A stretch of DNA of 31,581 nt from Raineya sp964654605 (GCA_964654605.1 CAZZLW010000086.1:1-31581), one strand, 5' to 3'. Positions 14,329-22,689 are shown, numbered from the stretch's first letter. The notes: generated from the letters alone by a model not told the origin. Numbers and translations: made by a program.

Positions 14329-15330
14329 ATGAAAATCTTTGTAACAGGTGCAACAGGCTTTGTAGGTGAGCAGTTGGTAAAGAAATTAGCCGAAAATGCT
14401 CAAAATGAGGTGCATATTTTGGTGCGTTCTGTACCCAAAGCCCAAGAAGTATTTGCTCAAATGCCTAATGTACGTTCCTTTCAGGGCGACCTATTGGAAG
14501 CAGAAAAAATCCAAAAGGCTATGCAAGAATGTGAGCAGGTATATCATTTGGCGGCACAGGCGAAAGTTTGGGATAAAAATCCGCAGAGTTTTTATGAAAT
14601 GAATGTCAAAGGTACATTAAATATTGTTCAAACGGCGATAGAATTGGGTGTGAAACGTATTGTGCTGACTTCTACGGCAGGAGTTTTGGGGGCTTCGCTG
14701 AATGGCGAAGTGGTTACTGAAAATACCCCTTTGCAAGTGCCTTTAAGCACCGAATACGAAAAAACCAAAGCCCAAGCCGAGAAAGAAGTGCAAAAACTCT
14801 TGGATAAAGGTTTGGAGATAGTTACGGTGAATCCTACGCGTGTGTATGGGGGTGGGCAAAGAAGCCAAAGCAATGCTGTAACAATGCTTTTGGAAAAATA
14901 TGCCCAAGGCAAATGGCGGATTTTGCCCGGTAATGGCAAAAAAATTGGCAATTATGTTTTTATTGATGATGTAGTTCAGGGACATTTGCTGGCTATGCAA
15001 AAAGGCAGAAGTGGAGAGCGGTATATTCTTGGTGGCGAAAATGTGAGCTATGAAGAGCTTTTCAATATTTTTGCAGAAATTACAGGTAAAAAGCGTTGGC
15101 TTGTGCCTTTGCCTGTGGCTGTGATGAATAGTTTTGCTCATTTGCAAATGCTTAAAACTCGCTTGGTAGGCACTGCACCGCTTATTACACCACCATTTGT
15201 GAAAAAATACTTATACGATTGGCAGGTAAGTAGCCAAAAAGCTCAAACAGAGTTAGGATATGCCATTACACCTCTAAAAATAGGTTTGCAGAAAACTTGG
15301 GAATGGTTGAATAAAGTTGAAAAATTTTGA
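14329..15330 (+). CDS. NAD-dependent epimerase/dehydratase (extended SDR, dihydroflavonol-reductase-like)
   Basis: This 333-residue extended short-chain dehydrogenase/reductase starts directly with its Rossmann motif: MKIFVTGATGFVG (glycines at 7, 10 and 13). Catalytic Y143 and K147 (STEYEKTKAQAEKEV) follow the strand LTSTAGVLG. NPTRVYGGG is the usual next motif, and YVFIDDVVQGHLLAMQKGRSGERYILGGEN is the substrate-side signature seen in dihydroflavonol-4-reductase-like and HpnA-like proteins. It probably reduces or epimerises a sugar, lipid or isoprenoid-type carbonyl with NAD(P)H; the substrate is not predictable. It begins 2 bases after mnmE and is surely co-transcribed with it, although no shared function is known. 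It ends 39 bases before the convergent methylase, with no visible terminator. Confidence 0.9.
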   Translation: MKIFVTGATGFVGEQLVKKLAENAQNEVHILVRSVPKAQEVFAQMPNVRSFQGDLLEAEKIQKAMQECEQVYHLAAQAKVWDKNPQSFYEMNVKGTLNIVQTAIELGVKRIVLTSTAGVLGASLNGEVVTENTPLQVPLSTEYEKTKAQAEKEVQKLLDKGLEIVTVNPTRVYGGGQRSQSNAVTMLLEKYAQGKWRILPGNGKKIGNYVFIDDVVQGHLLAMQKGRSGERYILGGENVSYEELFNIFAEITGKKRWLVPLPVAVMNSFAHLQMLKTRLVGTAPLITPPFVKKYLYDWQVSSQKAQTELGYAITPLKIGLQKTWEWLNKVEKF

Positions 15331-15369
15331 AAGCAAAATATGAAATTTGCGAAGAGCGATTAGACAAAC

Positions 15370-16920
15370 TTATTTGCAGAATAACTTCAAAGGTTCTTCT
15401 TCATACTTTATTATTTTCTTAATTTTTCCGGGTTGTGCCCAGTTCATTGTTCCTTCCATTTTTAAGGATAGTAGATAGTTTTCAATTTGCTTGTCTGACA
15501 ATTCCGTTTGTACCCTTTGAGCTTCTGATAATGACTTAACAGGTATAAATGCTTGTAATGATTGGTTTGCTTGCCAAGAACCTTCAAAAATTTTTGGATT
15601 AAAACTATTTTTGCCGTAGGCTTCCCATACAATTTTGTAAGGGAAAAAACTATATTCACCTACTCCCAGCATAGCCCACCAATACCCACGAGAAAGTATC
15701 GCATTCAGCATTACACCTTTTCTACTTTTTAGTATTGCTTTGTTGGCTTCAAGATAGCATTGAAGTTCGGGATATTCTTGTATTTGTTTCCATTCCAAAG
15801 GTTTGCCATTCAGATTATAGGGTAAAAGAACCCATTTAGAAGGATTATGTTCTTCTGTGTCTGTGATAAACTCTTTTGAGGTAATGAGTGGAAAAACAAA
15901 TTTTTTTGGAAGAATAATGCCTACCTTGCTCTTATTAGAAACTCTGACTAATTCTTCATTTACTTTCTCATATTTATCAAAGAAATAAACATCATTTGCT
16001 CCACCCGTATTGACACCTTGCCTTGGACTTGATTCTTTCTTCAATACCACTTGTTTAATAGTAAAGCTATTACACTCTTTGGGAATAATGCTCAATGGGT
16101 CTGTTTTGTGAAATAGGGGTTTGGCAATATGTTCCACCCAAGAGCCATTTTCATAACGAAAATAAGGTATTGGAAAAATAGTTTCCTTATCGCGAATAAA
16201 ATGAACAAGCCCGTAACGTGTTGCTACGCTACCAAACACATCTTTATCATAAAAGTCAAAGACACTACTTAAAGAGTATTTAACTTCTTGAACACTATAT
16301 GTTCTAAAATTTTTATTTGCCCCCTCATTCAAGAGCAATGAAAGTGGCATAAATAAAATTGCCTCACCATTCTGCCTTAAAAAATCTTTCATTGCTATTT
16401 GAATAATGAGTGCGGCAATATCAATTCTACTTCCGCCTAATAGAAGGTTCTGACTATTTCCTATCAAGTCATACTTAAAAAAGTAGCTTTTAATCTGCTC
16501 CTTGTAGCTTTCGGGTAAATCAACAAAGTTTTGCCAAGGAGGATTTCCGAAAACAATATCAAATTGTTTGGGATTGAGATGCAGAATATCTTCATTGCTG
16601 AAGTTTAGCGACATATCCAAGCCATATTTTTGGCTAAATTTTTCTAATGCTTTATGAAAGTAGTTATTATTCAATTCATTACCAAAAAGTCTTTCAGTAG
16701 GGAGGTTATCAATGGTAAAACCTTTTGCCAAGCCATAAGAAATGAAGGCTTCCAATAAGTTACCTTCGCCCATTGTTGGGTCAAACACAGTGGCACCATT
16801 AAGCCATTTTGGAAATAGTCCAAATTTTTCAATAGCAAATTCACCCCAATTTAGAGGAGTAAATACATCACCAATTTTTAAGTTCTTATCTGATAAACCG
16901 AAAATTTTGGTATCCGCCAT
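15370..16920 (-). CDS. Type II restriction-modification N6-adenine DNA methyltransferase (Eco57I-like)
   Basis: This is a 516-residue gamma-type adenine methylase (529 if the upstream ATG at 16959 is used). The SAM region is seen as GDVFTP (about 17-22) and motif I FDPTMGEGN (46-54). The catalytic motif is NPPW (126-129). The SRIDIAALIIQIA helix and EAILFMPLSLL strand follow. The C-terminal half, with SSPRQGVNTGGANDVYFF and a RGYWWAMLGVGEYSFFPYKIVWEA segment, is laid out like the target-recognition half of Eco57I-type enzymes. It should protect host sites from the nuclease encoded just upstream. The ATG at 16920 overlaps the nuclease gene by 35 bases; the 16959 ATG by 74. The target sequence is unknown. 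It is convergent with the mnmE-epimerase unit. Confidence 0.9.
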   Translation of the reverse strand: MADTKIFGLSDKNLKIGDVFTPLNWGEFAIEKFGLFPKWLNGATVFDPTMGEGNLLEAFISYGLAKGFTIDNLPTERLFGNELNNNYFHKALEKFSQKYGLDMSLNFSNEDILHLNPKQFDIVFGNPPWQNFVDLPESYKEQIKSYFFKYDLIGNSQNLLLGGSRIDIAALIIQIAMKDFLRQNGEAILFMPLSLLLNEGANKNFRTYSVQEVKYSLSSVFDFYDKDVFGSVATRYGLVHFIRDKETIFPIPYFRYENGSWVEHIAKPLFHKTDPLSIIPKECNSFTIKQVVLKKESSPRQGVNTGGANDVYFFDKYEKVNEELVRVSNKSKVGIILPKKFVFPLITSKEFITDTEEHNPSKWVLLPYNLNGKPLEWKQIQEYPELQCYLEANKAILKSRKGVMLNAILSRGYWWAMLGVGEYSFFPYKIVWEAYGKNSFNPKIFEGSWQANQSLQAFIPVKSLSEAQRVQTELSDKQIENYLLSLKMEGTMNWAQPGKIKKIIKYEEEPLKLFCK

Positions 16921-17554
16921 CTTTAAATTGTTCAATGGATTTAATTCGTTTTTCTGCATCTGCTTTCACTCTTTTGTAGTGAGCCATTGCAAGTTCGCAA
17001 AAAATATCAAAGAATTCATTGTAAGATCTATCCCATTTAATTTCGTCCCATACTTGATTTATTGTATAGTTCAATCTAACTTGACCAGTACCCAGATTTT
17101 CAATTCTGTATGTATTTTCGGGCAGACAATGAAAAGGGGCGACACGAATATACTCTATATCTCTACTGCTATTTTTTATTGTAGATTTTTCGTGTCCAAA
17201 CTCAACAATCATAAAAACGCCTTTATCATTTGCAAGAAATTTGAGAAGATTTCCAACAGCACATACGCCGCCATCCGAATATCGTGTGGAGTCTAAGTCT
17301 TTGGTTTTTACATCAAATCCGAAAAGTTTGTTTTCTATGTTGCAAGCAAAATCAAAGATTGTCCTTCTGCCTGGAATATCTATTGCCTGAAAGCCTAAAT
17401 TAGAGCATATTTTATTCCAATTTTCAGTTATTCGCTTTTCAATCATTGCCCCAAAAGCCCTACTATCTTCTCTTTCAGAAATTCCTGACCTTAGCTCTTC
17501 AAATAGGCTTTCTATTTCAAATTCAATGCTTTCTGATATTTTTTCGTAATTCAT
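16886..17554 (-). CDS. Probable type II restriction endonuclease, PD-(D/E)XK fold
   Basis: This 222-residue protein has no strong match I can name. The reasons to call it the restriction nuclease are a plausible PD-(D/E)XK core and its place. The core is E39 in the first helix, D68 (RTIFDFAC), then a strand ending in D81-V-K83 (LFGFDVKTKD), the usual spacing of about 12 residues between the two acidic positions. It overlaps the start of the adenine methylase gene in the same orientation. Sequence after the core (SDGGVCAVGNLLKFL, then GVFMIVEFGHE) fits the strand-helix continuation of such folds. The C-terminal part is helical and charged. No controller (C) protein gene is present. It begins 29 bases after the CPBP gene. 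It may have a known or a new recognition sequence. Confidence 0.75.
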   Translation of the reverse strand: MNYEKISESIEFEIESLFEELRSGISEREDSRAFGAMIEKRITENWNKICSNLGFQAIDIPGRRTIFDFACNIENKLFGFDVKTKDLDSTRYSDGGVCAVGNLLKFLANDKGVFMIVEFGHEKSTIKNSSRDIEYIRVAPFHCLPENTYRIENLGTGQVRLNYTINQVWDEIKWDRSYNEFFDIFCELAMAHYKRVKADAEKRIKSIEQFKDGGYQNFRFIR

Positions 17555-17583
17555 TTTGAAGTTTTGTATTAGAGAAATGTCCT

Positions 17584-18489
17584 TTAATTACTATGCAATA
17601 TTTGTTTTTGCTTCTTATAGAAAAAGTACAAAGAAACAGCCAAAAGCACTCCAAAAAGAGCCGTAACAAGTACAGGAAACTGATAATCGTCTTTGCTGAT
17701 TTCTTCGCTGACAAGGTTTTCTTGAGCCAAATACAAGGCAAGCACTTGTACGCCATTATTTACAAAATGTCCAAGCATTGGGTAAAGGATATTTCCCGAC
17801 CACACATATACATAGCCCAGCAATGCCCCTAAAATCATTCTTGGGAAAAAGCCCAAAAACTGAAAATGCATTGCCGAAAAGACTGCCCCCGTAACCCAAA
17901 CTGCCAAGTGCGGATTTTTGAACCAACGCAAAAACTCGTTTTGCACAAGCCCACGAAACAAAAACTCTTCAGAAAATGCAGGAATAACGGCAATCACCAG
18001 AAGCACTATCAGAAAATCGCCGAAATGGTGCATTTGGGTAAGTTTTTGGGTAAGTAGTTCTAATTCTGCCTCCGTTTGGCGAATGGATTTATCAAAAATA
18101 CCAAAGTTGATTTCTTTGTTCCACTGCATAACCTGGGCAATCAGTGGCAATGTGAAAAAGAAAATGGCTACTACCCAGAGTAAAGCAGAGGCATCAATTT
18201 TAGTATTGGGGCTTAATTCCGAAAAACGAGAACGAGCCACCCAAGACTGATACAGAAAAGCCCCTCCACCCAAACCGCCGAGCAAAGAAAAAGCCTGAAC
18301 TATCCACAAAATTTCCCGTTGTTGTGGAAAAATATTGGATTTTTCAAGCAAAATATTGGTAACTTCAACAAAATCTTTGCCTACTGCCAGCGAGGCTAAG
18401 AGTATTCCTACAAATTGGGCTATTACCGAAGTGCCAAAAACTACCAAAGTAATGATGATGAGATTAAAAAAAGGGTGCGTATGTTTCAT
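17584..18489 (-). CDS. CPBP family intramembrane glutamic endopeptidase (CAAX-like)
   Basis: This 301-residue polytopic membrane protein belongs to the CPBP/Abi (Rce1-like) family. The catalytic motif is F-S-E-E-F-L-F-R-G (EExxxR) in the centre. The other two conserved parts are the histidine segments AMHFQFLGFFPRMILGALLGYVYVWSG and MLGHFVNNG. About seven hydrophobic segments are visible, including the N-terminal FFNLIIITLVVFGTSVIAQFVGILLASLAVG and the C-terminal FPVLVTALFGVLLAVSLYFFY. Substrates of bacterial members are mostly unknown; some process bacteriocin precursors or act in immunity to them. I use the ATG at 18489 rather than the in-frame TTG at 18498. Its neighbours are recR upstream (same strand) and the restriction pair downstream. 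Confidence 0.9.
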   Translation of the reverse strand: MKHTHPFFNLIIITLVVFGTSVIAQFVGILLASLAVGKDFVEVTNILLEKSNIFPQQREILWIVQAFSLLGGLGGGAFLYQSWVARSRFSELSPNTKIDASALLWVVAIFFFTLPLIAQVMQWNKEINFGIFDKSIRQTEAELELLTQKLTQMHHFGDFLIVLLVIAVIPAFSEEFLFRGLVQNEFLRWFKNPHLAVWVTGAVFSAMHFQFLGFFPRMILGALLGYVYVWSGNILYPMLGHFVNNGVQVLALYLAQENLVSEEISKDDYQFPVLVTALFGVLLAVSLYFFYKKQKQILHSN

Positions 18490-18588
18490 TAAATTCAAGT
18501 TTTTTGAAAAAAAATTGTCTAAAATCCTGTTTCTTGCCTCTTGCTTTCCGTTTCCCTATTACAAATTGACCTAACAATTACAAAGTAT

Positions 18589-19200
18589 TTAAGTTCCGTA
18601 AGCTACCCTTGCCTGAATGCTTCGTCCTAAGGTAATTTCATCAGCATATTCCAATTCGCTGCCAATGGGTAAGCCACGAGCCAAAGAAGTGATTTTCAGA
18701 TGAGTAAGGTGTTTGAGTTGTTTGGTAATGTAAAAAGCAGTTGTATCGCCTTCTATACTTGCCGAAAGGGCAAAAATAATTTCTGTAATATTTTCATTTT
18801 CAACTCTTTGGATAAGCTCTTGAATTTTGAGCTTATCGGGTGTGATGTTTTCAATGGGGGCTATCAGTCCGCCCAAAACGTGATACAAACCTTTGAATTG
18901 CCCTGTATTTTCCACCGCCAGCAAATCCTTAAAATTTTCTACTACGCAAATAACACTTGTATCGCGTTGGTTGCTTGCACAAATAGAGCAAATTTCTTCA
19001 TCAGAAATATTGAAACAGCGTGAGCAATAGCAGATTTCGTTACGCAAGCGAGAAAGAGCAGAAGTCAGATTATCAGTAAAAGAAGGCTCTTGTTTGAGAA
19101 GATGTAAAACCACCCGAAAAGCTGATTTTCTGCCAATACCTGGTAGCTTTGCTATTTCACTTACAGCTTCTTCAATAAGTTTGGAAGGGAAAGAGGTCAT
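18589..19200 (-). CDS. recR: Recombination mediator protein RecR
   Basis: This 203-residue RecR acts with RecO (and RecF) to load RecA on single-stranded DNA at gaps. The order of parts is complete: an N-terminal helix-hairpin-helix (LPGIGRKSAFR, about 19-29), the zinc finger C59-S-R-C62 ... C71-S-I-C74, then a Toprim domain (VICVVENFKDLLAVENTGQFKGLYHVLGG) and the C-terminal ITSLARGLPIGSELEYADEITLGRSIQAR motif. Length and motifs are normal. It has its own promoter with both elements. It is not next to dnaX or a YbaB gene here, the arrangement often found in other phyla. The CPBP gene lies about 100 bases further on, with no terminator visible between them. Confidence 0.97.
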   Translation of the reverse strand: MTSFPSKLIEEAVSEIAKLPGIGRKSAFRVVLHLLKQEPSFTDNLTSALSRLRNEICYCSRCFNISDEEICSICASNQRDTSVICVVENFKDLLAVENTGQFKGLYHVLGGLIAPIENITPDKLKIQELIQRVENENITEIIFALSASIEGDTTAFYITKQLKHLTHLKITSLARGLPIGSELEYADEITLGRSIQARVAYGT

Positions 19201-19226
19201 AGATTTTTTGCAAAGAGACGATACCG

Positions 19227-19257
19227 CAAAGCTAAAAATCTTTCTCTACATTTGCAA
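19227..19257 (-). promoter_or_regulatory. Sigma-A promoter for recR
   Basis: On the minus strand TTG (19257-19255), a 20-base spacer and TAGCTTTG (19234-19227) match the Bacteroidota consensus. The -7 element ends 26 bases before the recR ATG. Confidence 0.6.
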
Positions 19258-19292
19258 GTATGGATTATTGGGGAACGCAAAGGGAGAGTAGC

Positions 19293-19320
19293 ATAAAAAA
19301 GTCCGCTACCCAGCGGACTT
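19293..19320 (-). terminator. Terminator of the sigma/anti-sigma operon
   Basis: A perfect 9-base GC-rich stem (AAGTCCGCT / AGCGGACTT, loop ACCC on the plus strand, 19299-19320) is followed on the minus strand by TTTT. It lies 5 bases after the anti-sigma gene stop. Confidence 0.85.
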
Positions 19321-19325
19321 CTTTG

Positions 19326-20069
19326 CTATTTGTTTTTTAACCTTTCGGAGAGCAAACGTATTAAATCAGGATTTTTAACTTCATTTTCTTTTAAGTTTCT
19401 CACTTCATCTTCGGGTGTAGGCACCAGTTCATAAAATTTGTTTTGAACGAATATGAAATTTTTTTCGCCCTCTTTGGTAGGGATATTTTCTAAAATTTCG
19501 TAACTGAAATCACCAAATATTTGCAGAACATTCTTACCATCGTATTGATAGAAAATTTCTTTGGCAAAATCTTTGGGCTTTTCTGCTTTTTTGTTTTCGT
19601 TAGGTTTTTGTGTGTTTTCGGTTGTAAGTTTTTGAGAGTCTGGGCTTACAGCCTTTTCATTAGTTGTAGCAGTGTTTTCAGCAACTTTTGGAGTTTCCTC
19701 TTTCAAAGTTTCAGTTTGTGGCTTCAAAATAGTGGCTTGTGTTTCGTTTATTTTTTCGCTATTCCAATATTTTACACCCAACCAAATAGCTACTATCAAG
19801 CCTACTATTCCCACACTTGCGGCAATCCATTGCGAAGTAGTAGGTGAAAAGGTATGCGTAGGAACAGGTGTATTTTGGAGCAGTTGTTTGAGTTCGGCTC
19901 TGCGAGTGCGTGCCAAAGCCTCTTGCAAATCCTTTTGCATTTCAACCTCTGCCGCTAATTGAGCGTCTTGGGCGATAAGTTTTTGCATAGCTTGGCTTTC
20001 GGCTTCCGATACTTTCCCCTTCACATAAGCCTCAATAAAATCCATTTCATAAAATTTAGTGTCCTTCAT
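19326..20069 (-). CDS. Probable transmembrane anti-sigma factor
   Basis: This 247-residue single-pass membrane protein is encoded 3 bases after an ECF sigma factor, which is the main reason for the call. The N-terminal cytoplasmic part (about 1-78) opens with FYEMDFIEAYVKGKVSEAESQAMQKLIAQD, resembling the sigma-holding start of Bacteroidota anti-sigma factors, but lacks the zinc-binding HxxxCxxC motif. One membrane helix covers about 81-100 (WIAASVGIVGLIVAIWLGVK). A Thr/Glu/Lys/Pro-rich periplasmic linker follows (about 105-170), then a small folded end (FAKEIFYQYDGKNVLQIFGDFSYEILEN...) that may be the sensor. How the sigma is released is unknown. A strong terminator follows the gene. Confidence 0.75.
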   Translation of the reverse strand: MKDTKFYEMDFIEAYVKGKVSEAESQAMQKLIAQDAQLAAEVEMQKDLQEALARTRRAELKQLLQNTPVPTHTFSPTTSQWIAASVGIVGLIVAIWLGVKYWNSEKINETQATILKPQTETLKEETPKVAENTATTNEKAVSPDSQKLTTENTQKPNENKKAEKPKDFAKEIFYQYDGKNVLQIFGDFSYEILENIPTKEGEKNFIFVQNKFYELVPTPEDEVRNLKENEVKNPDLIRLLSERLKNK

Positions 20070-20072
20070 AAC

Positions 20073-20621
20073 TCAATCCAATAAATCTTTGGTGGTAAAA
20101 TGTGTTTTTATGATGTCGTCTAATTCTTTCTTGCATTTGTATTTTTTGCTTTTTGCCGATTCGGCATTGGCTAAACCCAGCTTATCGGCAATATCTTGCA
20201 TAGAAAGTTCGTCAAAATAATAATATTGTAAAATTTTTCGGCACAATTCGCCTAATTTTTCAATGCAAGATTGCATAATTTTAATTTTTTCCTCACGCTC
20301 CCAACTTTGGGTATCGGTGAGGCTATCTTCGGGAACTTCTCTATCAGCAAACCTTGTCTTTTTTTTGAGCTCTTTAAGCCACAAATTGTGGCAAACGCTG
20401 TACAAATAGGTACTCAATTTGGAGGTTAGTGTAAAATCTGGTTTCCTGACACTTTCCCAAAGTGAAATGAGAGCATCTTGAAAAACATCTTTGGCTTCGC
20501 TTTCTGTGCCGTTGTTTTTGACAACCAAGCGAAGAATAGTTCGGTAATTGTTCTTGTAAAGATATTGTAGAGCAGTTTCATCACCTTTTCGGATACGCTC
20601 TAAAATTTCTTCGTCTCTCAT
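20073..20621 (-). CDS. ECF-type RNA polymerase sigma factor
   Basis: This is a 182-residue extracytoplasmic-function sigma factor starting at the ATG at 20621 (MRDEEILERIRKGDETAL). The frame runs on to 20744, but that extension looks like untranslated leader. Region 2 is seen from EEILERIRKG to KLSTYLYSVCHNLWLKELKKK, with the DVFQDALISLWE segment. Region 4 follows as LGELCRKILQYYYFDELSMQDIADKLGLANAESAKSKKYKCKKEL, the helix-turn-helix that reads the -35 element. The YDEIAxxLG form typical of the group appears here as QDIADKLGL. No C-terminal extension. It is co-transcribed with the anti-sigma gene downstream. Its targets are unknown; the T9SS-secreted protein gene lies upstream on the same strand. 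Confidence 0.92.
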   Translation of the reverse strand: MRDEEILERIRKGDETALQYLYKNNYRTILRLVVKNNGTESEAKDVFQDALISLWESVRKPDFTLTSKLSTYLYSVCHNLWLKELKKKTRFADREVPEDSLTDTQSWEREEKIKIMQSCIEKLGELCRKILQYYYFDELSMQDIADKLGLANAESAKSKKYKCKKELDDIIKTHFTTKDLLD

Positions 20622-20645
20622 TTGTTCATAGATACAATTTGCACC

Positions 20646-20654
20646 CAAAAGGTA
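20646..20654 (-). promoter_or_regulatory. Possible promoter element before the sigma factor gene
   Basis: On the minus strand TTACCTTTTGGG, 25 bases before the sigma ATG, resembles TAnnTTTG with one extra T. It could be a sigma-A element or a self-recognised site; the sequence alone does not decide. Confidence 0.3.
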
Positions 20655-20791
20655 ACCAAAAAAATAAAAAATTTTGCAATTTTTTAGGGCTAATTTGCCG
20701 TAGAAGCAGGAAATAGGTTTTAGAAATAGGAAAATTAACCTCAAATTTTTGAGCCTTTAAGCCTTGAATTTTGTGAATATGGGAAATTAAA

Positions 20792-22618
20792 TTAGTCTGT
20801 TACAACTAATTTTTTCTGCCACCAATGTCCATTGAGGTCTTGAATTTTGAGCAAATACAGACCTTTGGCAAGAGAAAAATGTAGTTGGTTGCGAGTTTTA
20901 TCCCAAGAAAAATTTTGCTTTCGGGCTTGTAAATCGTAGAGTTCTATATGGAGTGGGGAAATTCCTGCAATTTGAGCATAATTTTGAGCAGGGTTGGGGA
21001 AAATTTGGATAAGATTTTCAGAATTTTCGCCGAGAGCCGTAATGGCATCATTTCTGAATACAGGGCGAATCATCAGACTGCCTTTGATGTTGCTCTCTTG
21101 TTCCCAAATGCCTGCTATATTGTAAAAAACTTCATCAAAGGAATCATTGTTGGCATCAAAACCAATGGCAAGTAGGTCATCGGTGGTTTGTTGGATACCT
21201 ACAAAAATAGTATCTTTCAGATAAAGCGTTTGAAAGCTATCCACAGGAAAGCGAACAAAGCCATTGGGCTGGCTTGGGTATTTGATAGGAAATGCCTTCT
21301 GAAAAAGCACTTCTTGTGTTCTGCCGCCTATTTTTTTCCAAACCGAAAGCACAAAGGTCTGATTGCTCATATCTTTTACAAAAGGCAAAAAGCAAATATC
21401 TACATCAGAAAGTTGGGCTTCTTGGGGTAAAACGAAACGAACAGCAATTTTGCCCAAACGCTGATTGACACCTGCTACGTACTCGGCTTCGCCGTCGTCG
21501 TAGGCATAATAGTTATCTAAAATAGTTACTTGCCGAATGGTGTCATTATTCCTAAAATCTATGGGAGGAATAACCGTATTGCCGTCGCTTACATTGATAG
21601 TGAGTTTAGTTTCCAATTTGAGTTTGGTAGCCGAAGGCGGTAAAGAAAAACTTTGTGGCTTTACTTTTAAGATAAAATCATCATTTGGGAAAATAATGAA
21701 AGGATTGATAGTAGGAGCGGTGATGGGCAAACTCGCTAAAAGATTGCTATTGCTTACTTGGTCGTTGAGTTCGGCGGTGTAGTTGATAACCCTAAAACTG
21801 CAACTTAAATTATTTATTCTAAAAAATAAAGTATCTGCCAAAAGCGAAGCAGGATTGGGGTGTTCTTTGAAGTGTTTGAAGGGCATAGCCGAAAGTTTTT
21901 TCAGATAGCCACCTATACTTTGGCGAGTGGCAATATCGGGATAGCAGGTATCGGCAGGGCTACGGCTATGGTTGAGATATACGTAATCTATGTGCCATAC
22001 ATCAAAATTTCCCGAAACTCTACCATAACGCAAAAAGCGAAACTGAAAATCTGTATGAAAAAAATTAGGGTTATTGAGCGGGAAAATTACTTGTTCAAAC
22101 TCGTTTGTAGGGGTAGAGTTGCCATTTTTTTGCCAAAGATTTTGCCAATTATTATTGACATCTTTGCCTTGCAGAAGCAGAAAATCAGTATTATCGGGCT
22201 GTTCGCCAAGACCTTGTTCTTGCACAAAAAAACTAAAAAAAACATTGCTTGCAGGCGAGTAGCCACTCAAATCAATAGGTTTGGAAGTAAGTGTATCCGA
22301 GTAGCCTTCGGCAATGGGGGAAGTGATGTTGTAGGCTTTGCCATTTTGTTTGTAGCTATCCAAAGTTACAACGCCTCTACTCTTGGGGTTTTTGGCGATG
22401 CCATTGGTAATACTTGCACCTGCATTTTGCCATAGGTTGCTATCAATATCTTTTCCAAGAAAATCATCAAAAAAAGGCAAATTCAAGGGGGCAGTTCGTT
22501 GGAGAGTGTTTGCTTGGTTGTTTTTTGAGGGGGTGATAGGATAAAGTTTGATTTGAGCAAAAGTTACTTTTGCCAAAAAGCAAGCAAATAGCGAAATGTA
22601 TAAGAGTTTGTTTAGCAT
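20792..22618 (-). CDS. Secreted protein with type IX secretion (type A) sorting domain
   Basis: This is a 608-residue exported protein with no enzyme motif that I recognise. A signal peptide begins at the chosen ATG (MLNKLLYISLFACFLAKVTFA, then Q); the frame extends ten codons further to a TTG. The body is rich in Asn, Asp, Phe and aromatic residues and looks like beta-sandwich modules. Segments such as FDDFLGKDIDSNLWQNAG and SFFVQEQGLGEQPDNTDFLLLQGKD, with FDVWHIDYVYL, resemble the concanavalin/MAM-like opening of many Bacteroidota surface proteins. The last 75 or so residues (IQIFPNPAQNYAQI ... LYDLQARKQ ... LAKGLYLLKIQD) are the type A T9SS sorting domain, which directs export across the outer membrane and is then removed. 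Function probably structural or adhesive. Confidence 0.85.
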   Translation of the reverse strand: MLNKLLYISLFACFLAKVTFAQIKLYPITPSKNNQANTLQRTAPLNLPFFDDFLGKDIDSNLWQNAGASITNGIAKNPKSRGVVTLDSYKQNGKAYNITSPIAEGYSDTLTSKPIDLSGYSPASNVFFSFFVQEQGLGEQPDNTDFLLLQGKDVNNNWQNLWQKNGNSTPTNEFEQVIFPLNNPNFFHTDFQFRFLRYGRVSGNFDVWHIDYVYLNHSRSPADTCYPDIATRQSIGGYLKKLSAMPFKHFKEHPNPASLLADTLFFRINNLSCSFRVINYTAELNDQVSNSNLLASLPITAPTINPFIIFPNDDFILKVKPQSFSLPPSATKLKLETKLTINVSDGNTVIPPIDFRNNDTIRQVTILDNYYAYDDGEAEYVAGVNQRLGKIAVRFVLPQEAQLSDVDICFLPFVKDMSNQTFVLSVWKKIGGRTQEVLFQKAFPIKYPSQPNGFVRFPVDSFQTLYLKDTIFVGIQQTTDDLLAIGFDANNDSFDEVFYNIAGIWEQESNIKGSLMIRPVFRNDAITALGENSENLIQIFPNPAQNYAQIAGISPLHIELYDLQARKQNFSWDKTRNQLHFSLAKGLYLLKIQDLNGHWWQKKLVVTD

Positions 22619-22627
22619 ACTTGAAAA

Positions 22628-22664
22628 TTTTGAAAAGCGGCAATACAATATTGTATTGCCGCTT
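22628..22664 (-). terminator. Terminator of sucA (30-base perfect palindrome)
   Basis: Bases 22635-22664 form a perfect palindrome (arms of 15, starting AAGCGGCAATAC), followed on the minus strand by TTTTCAAAATTTTC. It starts 25 bases after the sucA stop and ends 17 bases before the next gene's ATG, so it may act as attenuator or barrier between them. Confidence 0.75.
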
Positions 22665-22689
22665 GCAACTACGAAAAACCTTGCAAAAA

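Noticed and set aside
16742..17296. A 184-codon plus-strand open frame across the methylase/nuclease junction
   Set aside because: It is antisense to both restriction genes, whose frames show motifs; the product is low-complexity and Ser/Asn/Phe-rich as shadow frames often are.
15370..18489. A larger defence island including the CPBP protease
   Set aside because: Only the nuclease and methylase form a known defence unit. CPBP proteins are common alone, the 29-base gap is not evidence of a shared role, and recR and mnmE around it are housekeeping genes.
21860..22435. A 191-codon plus-strand open frame inside the T9SS protein gene
   Set aside because: It is antisense to a gene with signal peptide and sorting domain, has no promoter, and shows no recognisable domain.
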